DNA of 64,000 bases, from positions 308,105-372,104 of the forward strand of contig SJRY01000120.1 in the NCBI GenBank assembly GCA_011319805.1. Direction: 5' to 3'. The position numbers and the translations under genes were made by a program. Each line of letters opens with the position of its first letter. Position 1 is the stretch's first letter. Under the pieces are notes generated by a model. The model was given only the letters and a program-made list of their open reading frames with translations, ran no database searches and was not told the origin of the DNA. Shown in pieces: positions 51,014 through 62,300 of this stretch. The stretch is from Macrocybe gigantea (taxonomy: Eukaryota; Basidiomycota; Agaricomycetes; Agaricales; Callistosporiaceae).

Positions 51014-54000
51014 ATGGCGAGCCAGGTCGCCGACTGTCTGACAGCATCACTCAGTCCGAACTCGAACACGAGAATCGCCGCAGAACTCAGATTAGCAGAA
51101 CTTTTCACCTTGCCAGGCCTGTCCCACATCGCCGCAACGGAATCGCGTAGGATCTGATGAATATGTGCATTCCAGACACCGGTTTGGCGTTATCGCAGAT
51201 TATATTATCACAGGAGGCGGATTTGCCGTTGCGTCAGATGAGTTTTACGCGTATGAGACTGCTGGACGCGTCTTGATCTTCGTTCGCCAGCACTCCGCCA
51301 CAATAGTCCTCCGAAAGTACATCAAGGAGAGATGGTCTCCGTATTTCGTGGCTTTTAAGGGCTCCCCTCCACCTCCAGAGGTATAGCCTAGGGATCCTCT
51401 TAAGATATTGAAAATGCCGACATTTTTCTATCCCACACAGATCAAGTCCCAGATCCGGGAAGCCGTGTTCCAAGGGTTGTCGGATGGAAATCGGAAAATT
51501 CGTACCCTTTGCGTGAGTCAGTCTCGTCCTCGCTCATGAACATGAACGCGATTGAAATGAACTCAAAAACAGGCGCACACTCTGTCTTCTATCGCCAATT
51601 GCGATTGGCCTGATGAATACCCAGACTTGCTATCCGGACTGCTCAAACTCCTTTCGTCCGGCTCTCCAGACTCTGTTCATGGCGCCATGCAAGTTTTCAC
51701 AGAGTTCATCAAGGCAGATTTGACGGAAGACCAGATTCTCCCAGTTCTGCGGGAGCTCTTGCCAGTCTTGTTGACTATTCTAGGTTCAACAGATGTACGC
51801 CATTTTCTTATGACTTCCGTGTCTCATCAAATGTCACGCACATTATCCAGACCTACTCGCCTTTAACTCGAGCACGGACAATATCAGTATTTAGAGAATG
51901 CGTTACTGCTTTGTTTATGGTCAAGGAACAGCATCCACAGGCCGTGGAAGAAGCTACCGCATCCGTCCTTCCTGTCTGGCTTGACGCGTTCAAAGTGCTC
52001 CTGAATGTTGATCCTGAGATTGACCTGGCCAATACGGAGAATTGGGATGGGCTTGCTATCAGAATTCAGGTTTTCAAGGTACGCCGCAGAAATGTCAATC
52101 ATCAAATCGTTAAACTCAAGCCAGTTTCGCCATTAGACCCTCGACACCATTCATACGTCGTTCTCTCGTTCACTCGGTCCTTACGCTCAGGATTACCTCA
52201 TTGCAGCTTTGACTCATCTTCAAAAGTTGTACCCAACGTTCATGCACTATTACCTCAACTCGCCAGATTCCGTTCCACGATCATCCGAGGATGAATCCAT
52301 TGAACTGCCTCAACTCATTTCGCCCATCTTTGACTTTGTCAGTGCCGTCACGCGCGAGAGTAAAGCCAGGAGCTGGTTGAATGCCGGAAATCTTGCACCC
52401 CTGGTTAACGCCGTTTTCAACCTTGTGCAAATGACAAACGAAGATGTGTGTCTGTTTCCTACGCTTCCCTGCGGACGGCTTCCTTAAACCAAGTTATGCG
52501 CAGGAGGAAACCTGGGCATCAAATGCAAATGCCTTCGTCGCGCAGGAAGATGATGAAACGCAAGCCTACAGTGTCAGAGTTGCTGGATTCGATCTGTTAA
52601 CTGTGCGCTCCGATTTTTCTGTGTTGATCGGAATTTCGACTTACCCCGTTCTAAATGAAAGTCCTTGATGGATCGGTTGCCTCGGGACACTACAAAGGCC
52701 TTCCGTACTGTCCTTCATCACGTGTTACAAACCTCGCAACAAAATCGAGATGCTGGACAGAAAGACTGGTAATTTTGCGCTAGTTTATCAAGTGTTTGCT
52801 GACTGATCACCGCAGGTGGCGACCACTTGAGGCCGCTTTGGCTGCCGTTGGCGCTCCTGCTGAAGTCATCCTGGAATGTATCGAGGATGAGCAGGATGCC
52901 GGGAGGGAGAAGCCTATTGACATTGAATTTCTCCTGACGAATGTTATACCTTCAATTCTCCGCCTCTCAGGTGCATTGGAAGAGAACCTGCATAAAGTTG
53001 TCAAACTAACAGTCTCCATATTAGAGTACCCATTCCTTCAAGGGAGGGCTTTCGTTTTCGCCAGCCAGTTCAGTCGACTCCTGCCATCGTCTCTCTCCGG
53101 ACAGTACCTGGAAGCTGCAGTTCAGGTGTTGGAGGCAAACGAGGCTACTATCCCTGCCAAAATCTCAGCCGTCAAAGCCATCCATAAGTAAGCCCCTTAT
53201 GTCCAATATTACTGCAGTTCATGATTGCTCGAATTGAAAATAGCTTCTGCGAAGCGAGTGGCGACTCCGTGCTGATTCCATTCGCTACCCGAATTGCGAA
53301 GGATCTCGGGCCGTTCCTATTCGTGACAACAGAGGACACTCTTTCGCTTGTGCTAGAGACGCTGTCGGTTGTCCTTGAGGTAAAGACCTGCGATTGGATA
53401 TCCGCAGAATTGGCCGATTCCCTAGTTGTGGCTATTCTAGAGATTTGGTCAAAGAACAATAAAGGTATGGTAACATCGACAGCCCATTTCTCTGAACAGT
53501 GTTCACATCATCGCACCAAAAGATCCTATTTTGCTCTCCATCCTCACGGACATGATGGCGACCCTTGCCGCTTCCCCTGCCAGTGGCGTATACCAAGTCG
53601 TTATCAAACAGGCGCTACCATCGTTGAGCAATGCCATAGGCTCGTCGAAGAAAGAAGAGTCATGGATCGCCGCTTCGGCCATTGAGCTTGTTACCAGCCT
53701 TGTCGAGGGGTCTCCCAAATCCGGACTTGCAGAAGGGTTCTTTGCGGTCCTAGCTCCTAGTCTGTTCCAATGCCTAGGTGAAGCAGAAGATAGAGATGTG
53801 TTACAAGTAAGCAGTCGGGCTACCAACCTCGCAGAAATTTCTGAACGCATTTCCTCCCAGAATGGCATTACATGTCTGACGGCCATAATACGGAAGGATC
53901 ACAAGCAGATCGTCTCTTGGACAGATACAAGCGGACGAACTGGTCTTGACTATGTTCTTACGTTGATTGCTAAGATCCTGGAGAACCACGATGAGTCCGG

Positions 54001-55248
54001 TGGTCTCGCAATCGGCGATCTAATCATCCACCTGTTGCGTAATGTGGGAGAGGCGATTCTTCCAGTATTACCACAGTTGCTACAGGCCATGATCGCCCGT
54101 ATGGTGAACGCAAAAACGGCGACGTTCATCCAGGTACGTCGTAGTGTCTATTGTTCTCACAGTCTAAGTATAAGTTTCGGATGATCAGAGCCTCGTCGTC
54201 CCCTTCGCGTTCTTGATCAACAACCAGCGAGACACAGTTGTATCTCTTCTCGAATCGACTCAAATCCAAGGGCGGTCCGGTCTCGACATTCTCATACAGA
54301 CATGGTGCGAAAATGCAGAGACATTCCAGGGGTTCTGGCCTTCCCGAATCAGCACCCTGGCCTTGTCACAGCTGTTCCTATCCGAGCGACCTAGTCTGCA
54401 AAATCTCACAGTCAAAGGCGACATCATCGTGCGGCCAGAGCAAAAGAACGGTAGGACTCTTTTATTAGAAGTGGTCGTCTCTATCTGCGTGCTCAATCTT
54501 CGTCAGTCATCATGACAAGGTCACGGACGAAGACGAGTGCGCGATACTTTCTTTTCATTTTCTCCTGCTTTTTAGGTTTGGTTTTGTCCTGATAATGCCC
54601 TTTCTTTTCCTCTTGGGTCTCGGACTCTATGCCGCTACTGCAGCACCACACGAATTCACGTCGATACAGTTCCCGCTCAAGGCTCTCAAAATCCTCATTC
54701 ACGAAGTGCAATCCGAAGGCGATGCGGCACCATTACAGCACAAGGCACAGGAAAGCCTTACGACGTTGATTCGGACGATGGCGTGAGTTGTTTCCGTAAG
54801 CTAACCAGAGGATCTCACCAACGATCTGACTGGCTGTCTCCATCCTTTTCGGTTGCCTTACACCCGCATATGACCGATTGACAGGAGGACGAGTGGTCAG
54901 ATGAAGAGAAATTGAATCAAGGCTTTAAGGAGGACGAGTTTTCCTTCCTGTCTGAGATGATCGGACCTAAAGGGGTGAACCTGGACAACGAAGACATTCT
55001 GGAAGACACGGACGATCCAGATTTGAGGAACGATCCTGTGTCGCAGATGGACTTGCAGGTGCGGAGGTTTTCCGAACATGTGTCCTTACACGATTTCTCC
55101 GGAGAGGATGATTGACGCAGCGATGCAGGCACACCTCGCGACGCTTTTCCGTGAATGCGCAGCACGAAACACGAACAACTTTGCCACGCTCGTCGACAAC
55201 TTGTCCGTCGAGGAAACGCTCGTGATTCGTCACATACTCAACGTCTAG
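51014..55248 (+). CDS. KAP114: Importin-9/Kap114-type karyopherin
   Basis: Starts MASQVADCLTASLSPNSNTR at 51014. After an intron TGLALSQIILSQEADLPLRQM, IVLRKYIKERWSPYFVAFKG, REAVFQGLSDGNRKIRTLC and AHTLSSIANCDWPDEYPDLLSGLLKLL form the importin-beta N-terminal region that binds Ran-GTP. HEAT repeats fill the rest: ENWDGLAIRIQVFK, YLIAALTHLQKLYPTFMHYYL, RKDHKQIVSWTDTSGRTGLDYV, KTATFIQSLVVPFAFLI. An acidic loop EDEWSDEEKLNQGFKEDEF precedes the final exon AHLATLFRECAARNTNNFATL and VEETLVIRHILNV to 55248. Kap114/importin-9 carries histones and TBP into the nucleus. About 15 short introns. Acceptor choice near 51235-51290 is uncertain; I saw no other clear frame break. Confidence 0.9.
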
Positions 55249-55460
55249 AAAAAAATATCCTATTCCCGACATTTATAACGTGCGAAGCACTTTTGCTCTA
55301 GGTAGATCGGTCGGTCAGTTCCATACTATGTGATGTTTAGCAAATGCAAAATTGAGATTCTACAACGGTGCGAGCCGGGCGCGATATCCATGTGAGTATA
55401 TGTTGCAAATAGCGATGATGCGAAAATGAAAGAAAGCAAACAGCGGAAGCAAAAAAAAAT
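55249..55460. other. Short convergent 3' region (212 bases)
   Basis: Two genes converge here; no other element seen. Confidence 0.4.
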
Positions 55461-57415
55461 CTACAAGCCCTCCTTCCCGAGGTCCCATTCCCTACTGACC
55501 CTCTCTTGCTGTACTCTATGTTCAAGACGCTCACGTTCTCCGTCCACCTGTCGCCCATACCACTCGGGGCAGAGCCCTTCTTCTTAACCTTACTCTTGTC
55601 CTTGCTCAGCCCCAGGCGCTCCAGGCGCTTCTTCTCCTCCCTGTCCTCCTTCCGAAGGCGAAGAAGCTCGAGCATGGCATCCCATCCGTCGTACTCGACG
55701 TCGTTGATCAGGCCCGTCGCGGGCACCTGCGGCACTGTGAGCGGCGCGACGTCCAGCCGCGGGTCATACGACTCGTCAAAGTACTTGTCCATTTTGGATG
55801 GAGCGTGCAAAGCCGGGTGCGGGCCGGGCGTAGGCGAGCGCGATATGGACATGGAGGAGAAGCGACCGAGTAGGCGAGGGTGAGCGTTCTGGGCGTTTTT
55901 TGGGCTTGGGTTGGGCTTCGACTTCGATGGGTTTTGTTGCTGAAGGTCGCTGTGATGAGGGTGCCGGGGAGGGAGAGCGGTGCTTGAGCGCCGTTTGATG
56001 GAGCGGGTTGCGTCTGGAGAGGCAGAGCGCTTGCGTCGTGAAGAATCGTGCTTGTCATGGCTGGTTTTACTCCTGTTTTTACCCTTGTCTTTATGACTCT
56101 CCTTGTCGGTAGATTTATCCTCCCTGTACCTCAAGGACGAGTCAGAAATACCAGATTCTGCGCGCGACGCTCCAGTCTTGGCTCGACGGGCAGAAACCAG
56201 TTTTCTTCGAAGCTCATCTTCGCGCTCTTCAGTAGGGCGTCTAGTGTCAGGAGACCGTGACCTGCGAGAGGAAATGGGCGACGCAGAGCGAGAGACGTGA
56301 CGTCGGGAAGAGCGCGACAGTGGCGAAAGTCGGGGCTCCGATGGCCCAGGCAGGCTCTCTTGGTTGTCCTGGTCGTCACCATCATAGAGTAGGTCGTCCA
56401 AGGCGTATCTGACTGGTTTGGTGGAAGACGTCGAGACGTCACGTTCTATTCGATCTCTTTTGCGTTCTGGGGAGGACGCCGGTGAAGGGCCGACACAAGA
56501 CCTCGACCTGGAGTGCGACCTCTGCGAGGGACGGTGCCGCCTACGCTGATCCGAATGTCTCTCGTCCTCGCCCTCCAACGACCTATCGCGACGATATCGA
56601 TGCTTATGTCTATGGCGATCCTCGCGACTGTGTCTACGAGACCGCTTCGAGTCTCGTCTGTGCCGTGGTGACGCGGACCTGTCTCTCCTCTTCCTCCTCT
56701 TTTCTTTCTCTTCCCGCTCTTCCTCCTCGCTATCCCGAGCATCCTCCTCCTCGTCCAAACTCTCGCCGTCCCACGTTTCCCAGTCCCTGGATTTGCGCTT
56801 CCGCTCGCTCTCCGCGCGGCGTCGGCCGTCCCACCTGTCCCATACCACATCGCTCTCCTCTGCCTCCTCGCGCGCGCGCTCACGATGCCTGTGCGAAGAC
56901 GACGACGCGTGCGCATGCTTGTGGCCGTCGTCGTGTCTGTGCTTGCGTCTGGCGGGCGAAGACGATGAACGGTAGGGTCCATACCGCCGCATCTTCTCAG
57001 CCTCAGCAGCCTCCTCCGCGCGAGCGCGACGCATGCGACGCTCCTGCTCCTCGCGCTGCATCTTGATCTCCTGCGCAGCAACCGCTGGGCACGCAAAACA
57101 GTCCTGTTGTGCTCGTCCGTGCTCTTGATGATGGATGAGAGGAAGCGCTTGTTCGTGCGGGGCGCGTTGCTGTCCGACCTTTTTTTTTTGGCCACACGCA
57201 AAATGCGTTTAGAGATTTTGCTGAAGAGACGGAGATGGAATGAAATACGGCTCACATTGTGTTGGTTCGGAGCAAAGCACGTATGCCCTGCTGGCTGTAC
57301 CTCTCGGCCTTCTTCTTCGCCTCTCTGAGGATGAGCTCAGCAACTTGGCGGTCCAGGTCCTCCTCGGTGGCCTGACTGGTCGAGCTCGCACGACGTCCGA
57401 CAGCGTAGAGGCCAT
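55461..57415 (-). CDS. Arg/Ser-rich nuclear protein, probable splicing-related
   Basis: N-terminal exon: EDLDRQVAELILREAKKKAERYSQQGIRALL, likely starting at the ATG at 57413-57415 with a one-base slip near 57405. After an intron: NKRFLSSIIKSTDEHNRTVLRAQ, slip near 57090, then AAQEIKMQREEQERRMRRAR. A long low-complexity region (56900-56000) of RS, KRRKRR and HRH runs follows. The conserved C-terminus is KMDKYFDESYDPRLDVAP, YDGWDAMLELLRLRKEDREEKKRLERLGL and, after a slip near 55505, REWDLGKEGL with stop at 55461; read literally the frame runs on to 55337. RS composition and the terminal helical block resemble spliceosome-associated proteins, but I do not recognise a named family, so the role is inference. 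Confidence 0.68.
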
Positions 57416-57942
57416 TGGAAGGACAGTGAGGATGAAAGGAGAAGACGAAACGGAACTTTGTGGCTATGACACGCCGCTAAATGTTGGTCCTTGTTTGTTC
57501 TCCGTCGCAATCGAACTGACTAGATTATGACTGCCAAGGATCAAGTCGTCTACATCATTAGGATGATATCTATCGTGAAATGTAATGGCTAGCGTAGAGG
57601 GAAGAATAGTATGCAGTAAGATATTGAAGTGGGACGTCATATGAACGAAGCATGCGAATGTGGATGGACGGCGCGTAAATGAATACATAAAATGAGATGG
57701 TAGTGTAAAACTTAGTTGGTGGGAGGCTGATTGAAAGTCAGGCCTAGTAATACATAAATGGGGTAGGAATGCATCGTGGCGAAGGATGAAAGGAATTTTC
57801 GAATGTTCGTCGAGATGTGCGCGTCGTCGTTGGTCATGAAGAAAGGAAATGGGGAGAACAGAAGGTTGGAAAGTTCCAAATGGTTTAAGCTCGTCATCAT
57901 TGAGGATAAGACGCGGGGTCGTGGAAGTGGCGATTGGTGCGT
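57416..57942. other. Intergenic, 527 bases
   Basis: A/T-rich, no gene seen. Serves as upstream region of the Arg/Ser-rich gene and 3' region of the F-box-type gene. Confidence 0.35.
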
Positions 57943-59198
57943 TTACCAACCGGCATCGGGCATCTAACAATAACATTTAGTGACAAAGTTAAACAACAAT
58001 CAAGGAAATAAGGCGGATATAGCTCACCATCATCGATCGGAAAGCCTGTACGTCCTTGGCAAATCGCAGCTCGACACCCCGATACGCACATGCCATCTTG
58101 AGTGAGGCCATCTGATGATGCTCCTCTCCCCCGTGCCACGCGTTGAGTGAAACGACACGAAGTCCGCTGTCAGGGGCCCGCACGAGCTCAAGCAGCGGCT
58201 GAAGGGCCGTATTCCTATCTACCCCGAGCGCAACGTGCTCAATGCCACGAGGTAGGTGCTTCAACACGCGGACAGACACCGGCGGGCACTCGACGACGAA
58301 CTCGCGCAGCTGGTCGCATTGTTGCACCAATCGAGCATGTTCAGGGGCGCACGTCGGCATAGAGAGCGTGTGTAGCATGTGCCCGTGATACTCCATCAGA
58401 TAATCCAGCAGTGCCGCGGGGGGATCTCGTTTGAAGCGGAGAACGCGCAAACTGTCACGCGAATTGTGCAGCAGCCAGCTGAGAGAATCAACCGAGGGAT
58501 TCGTCTGGAAATTCATGTCGAGTTCTTCGAGCGCGGCGGGGAACGGCGGAAGGGACGCGGCGGAAAGATTGGGTGCAGTGCCACTGATGGAGAGGGACTT
58601 GAGGCCGGGCCAGAGGTCGAGCAGCTGGCTTATCGTCTCCTGGTTCTCTGACCAATTGCTGAAATGCAGCGTTTCTATGCTTGGCCCTGATCTGAGTAGT
58701 GCAAGCGACTGCTCGTCGAACGAAGGAGCTGGTCGACGCATGCGCATCACATCGGGGCTGCCAACGATGTCCTCCCCTGGGGCGGAGGAGCCGTATAGGA
58801 GATGCTGAGCTCTGACATCCTCGGGCACGACGCGAATGCCTGGGCAAACGAAAGCTGTGCAAGTCCAAAGGGCTGATTGTGATCCAAAGTGACTCGCATG
58901 CGAATGACAGCATCACCGAGCGTCTGGCCGCGGACAGTCCGCCTGTCGACAGCCTTACAGAATGCATCACACGCCGTTGCGACGTGAGGGTGACATTTGC
59001 GAACAGCATTTTCTGAGCTGCGAGAGACCACGTCTTGCAGACAAGCGAACACGCCTTGAGGAGCTGCGTGTTGGGACCGGAGTGATCTTGGCAAGCGGAT
59101 TCAATAATGGCGAGAACCAGCTCGAGTGGCAGAGGCGGGATGGCGCTCCGCGGCGGGGTTGACGGGCGGATAAAAGAGGTCGTGAAATCAAATAGCAT
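57943..59198 (-). CDS. F-box/LRR-type protein
   Basis: The start at 59198 gives MLFDFTTSFIRPSTPP, then an F-box-like segment PPLPLELVLAIIESACQD and LLKACSLVCKTWSLAAQKMLFANVTLTS, typical of basidiomycete F-box proteins. After frame slips near 58985 and 58793 (the latter in a GGGG run), leucine-rich strands follow: IETLHFSNWSENQETISQLLDLWPGLKSLSISG, LPPFPAALEELDMNF, LRVLRFKRDPPAALLDYLMEY, LREFVVECPPV. The last exon (intron about 58026-57967) adds MPDAGW and stops at 57943. A TATAAATA on the minus strand at 59356-59363 would place transcription near 59330, so the in-frame Met at 59315 could be the true start. Probable SCF adaptor; targets unknown. Confidence 0.65.
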
Positions 59199-59355
59199 GT
59201 CGTTGTCTGCGGGGCGGGAAGAGGCTAGGATCCTCGAGACAGACGTGAGATAGGCGAGATGTGAGCTAGACGTGAGACAAGGGGAGGAAAGCGCGAGATG
59301 TGCGAGGACGCGCATTGGGGAGAAAGGGATGAAGACGGTGACATGGCGATGCGGG

Positions 59356-59363
59356 TATTTATA
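59356..59363 (-). promoter_or_regulatory. TATA-box candidate (TATAAATA) of the F-box/LRR gene
   Basis: Perfect TATAAATA on the minus strand, 41 bases from the Met at 59315 and 158 bases from the Met at 59198. Confidence 0.45.
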
Positions 59364-62300
59364 CTGGAGTCAGGACGGAGGCTGGGTTTGCGTCAGAGTC
59401 GGAGGACGGTCGAAGCTGAAACAACAAAGCGCGTCGATTTTAATTGCCCGTGGGAAATCCACCGTTTCGGTTCTTTCCTGCCTTTTTGTCTTGGACCGAC
59501 GGGGATCCCGAGACGTTAGCCCTCTTATTGTCCGGATCTCTATTGTTCTCCTCATCATGACTCGAACAGCTGATTTCAAGTCGGTAATGCCCTAATATAG
59601 CAGCCACTGCCTGCTCAAAGCCCTCGGACCTCTCAAATTTTGTGATTGAATACTATTACGCTTTGTTGTCATCTGGCAATAAGCTAGAACATTGCCTCTT
59701 CCAGTCCTGTTCGCCTGCTTAGGGCACGGGGTTTCCGTCAGGGTCTAGCTCGCACAATAACGGCGAATACGGCAAATTTACGAAACCACCAAGCACGAAA
59801 AATTGTATTGCGGGTTTTTATGACACCACAGGTTGCCGCGATGGTGGCCCAGCCGGTGCTAAGCCATCTGCAGTCTCTTCGAATGTCCTCTCTTGTCCTC
59901 TTGTGCTTCCATTTCTCGACTTCCCACTGCACGTCCACCTCCGTCTCCCATGTCGTAAACCAGACCGCCACATATCCGATGGTTCCATGCTCTAGTGCGA
60001 CCGCCATCAACCATCCATGTTAGTGGCACTGTCAAACATGTCTGCTACTCATCTTTCGCCCTCATGCGTTCATTTTTAGAATTGTATTCTAGTCATCTCT
60101 TATCAACCATCAGTCACGCTGGCCTCGCACATCGTGATCCGTCTGTCATCCCACCATTTTTCATTTATACCTCTTCATCTCTTTTTTTTTTTTTCAAAAT
60201 GGCAACAAAGTAATCCTCCCTGCAATGCTCCCTCTTTGGCTTGCCACCCTCCTGTACCACATGCAAGAGAAACGTCGAAAAGAACGAACTCGGGATCCGC
60301 TACGCTTGCTCACCCACAACGCGTTTTTTTACGCGTCGCATCGACACGATGCAGATGGGAAGGGGCAGTGGTCCCGTGCTTGACAGGTTAGGCTAACGCT
60401 TCACCTAGAAGCGTCAATCCAAGCTCCCTTTTTTTCCCAGACGTTCCTTCCCCATAGGGACCAGCTGGAATCACTGCAAGGAATGAAAGTGACGTACGCG
60501 ACATAGCGGTCCACGCATGGCCCAGCTGTATATCTCCATTTTTTTCAATCACGTTCATTTACTTGTTTCTTTCAGATTAGATTGCATCTCAATGAAGCAA
60601 ACACAACATAAAGGCACCCCAGAATACACGGCGTGAGGTCCGCAGGCTTTAGTGCGATGACTGCCGTACGTTTAGGGACAATGGTCAATCCGCCGGGACG
60701 GTACGGCATGTGAATCGGCCGAACCGCGTGTTGCTTTCATGCGTCGAAACCGGAGACGCGTGTTTTCTTATCTGCTTATGATCCAGTCGTCCAGAACGAT
60801 TCATATGCTGGCGCAACAAGGCATCGAGAAAAAAGAAAACTGAGCAAGAAGTGTTCTAAAAACACCACATAGTGCCATAATCCCTCGGCTGGCTCGCTCG
60901 ATGCCGTACGAAAGGAAACAACCTCTGTATGTAATGCCCTTTGCGTTTTGCATTCGCTTACCCTTTGTCTTTGGTTCTTCGCCTCCTCTTTCGCATCGGC
61001 CGTCAAACAGCCTACTCCTGTCAGCCTGACACAGAGCGCCATGTGCAGAAATTTCATATCAGGGTGGTTTCCATTTTGCCTCTGCTTCTTGCTCGCACGA
61101 GAGCGGTGTGATCTGAAGCCCACCACGTCCACAAATCAGCCTGTCATCCCCAAAAAGCGATCTGTCAAGGTACCTGTCTGTGCGTTCAATTGCGTTGCTC
61201 TAATGTTGTCGCACATGCACCTCATGGTCTGACAGGAACGAAACAGGTGCTGATGGGTGTGTAGCTGGCTCGTGTTGCCACAAACGCCGTCCTATCCACG
61301 CCAATAGCGACAGCGGGATGCGTTGCGTGATGGAGCATGAACGATATCGACAGCCACAGCTCAATTCTTTAGTTGCCGATGAGTAACTCGTCGATGCATT
61401 CCACGACTGCCACAAGTGTAGACAACCGGCCGTCGGCAAGTAATTTGGGGTAGGTGAGAGATAGGAAACAGAGAAGATTCTTGACCAACATCTCAGAAGC
61501 ACAGAGAAACCCGTTTCCTTGCTTTCTTGAAGGCAGAATGTGCCTCAGCAGCTCGGGAAATCCAGCCTGGCACGTTACCTCCTTTTTTTCATTGCGAAGA
61601 CGCAAGAAATGCCCGTCTCTTCCATTTCGTTCTTTGTTTTCGCTTTTCTTTCCTTTTTGCTCGCATCTTCCGGCTCTAGAAAGCCTTGAGCTTCTTCTAG
61701 CTTCTAGTATTCCCCGATGATTGATCGAAACAGCACAGGCGGACAGTAGCCGTCAATTCATCCAATATCCTCTCCCCTCAATTTCCGAGGCCTCCGAGGG
61801 GCGCTTGTGGCTGCAGAACAGGAGTGCGTCCCAGATTGGATTAAGTTTACGGCCGAAGAACGAGGAGCGGATGAAGTGGTGGTATGGATGCAACGCAAAA
61901 GGAAAAGTGATTCCAAGTCGACGATGGCAGACGCTCGGTCATGTGAAGAAAAACCAAAGCCTGACCTTCCTTTTCTCTTCAGGCGTTTCTCTTGTGCTCG
62001 ACACATAGCTTGCTTCGATTTTCAATTGAGGGGGGGTGCATGTGCTGATTCGCCAGGGTCCATGTTCTTTCAGCTCTATGCAAAAGTCTATCGTTTTCTG
62101 GGACGAGGGGAGTGATGTGGATTGGAGGATGGTCATATGCCTCGCTGAACAGCAGGGATTTACACTTCGGGGGTATGAATGTCGTATGTGTGTCAATTAT
62201 CTGATTATCTGATAGAAGTCGTCCGTCTTTAGGACTCGCTAAGGAACGAAACATTGTATAGGTATGTTCGACATCAAAAGGCTGTTTTCCAGGCGACTGG

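Noticed and set aside
56482..57066. Long plus-strand frame (194 residues) opposite the Arg/Ser-rich gene
   Set aside because: It is the antisense shadow of repetitive Arg/Ser codons; the minus strand carries the conserved blocks.
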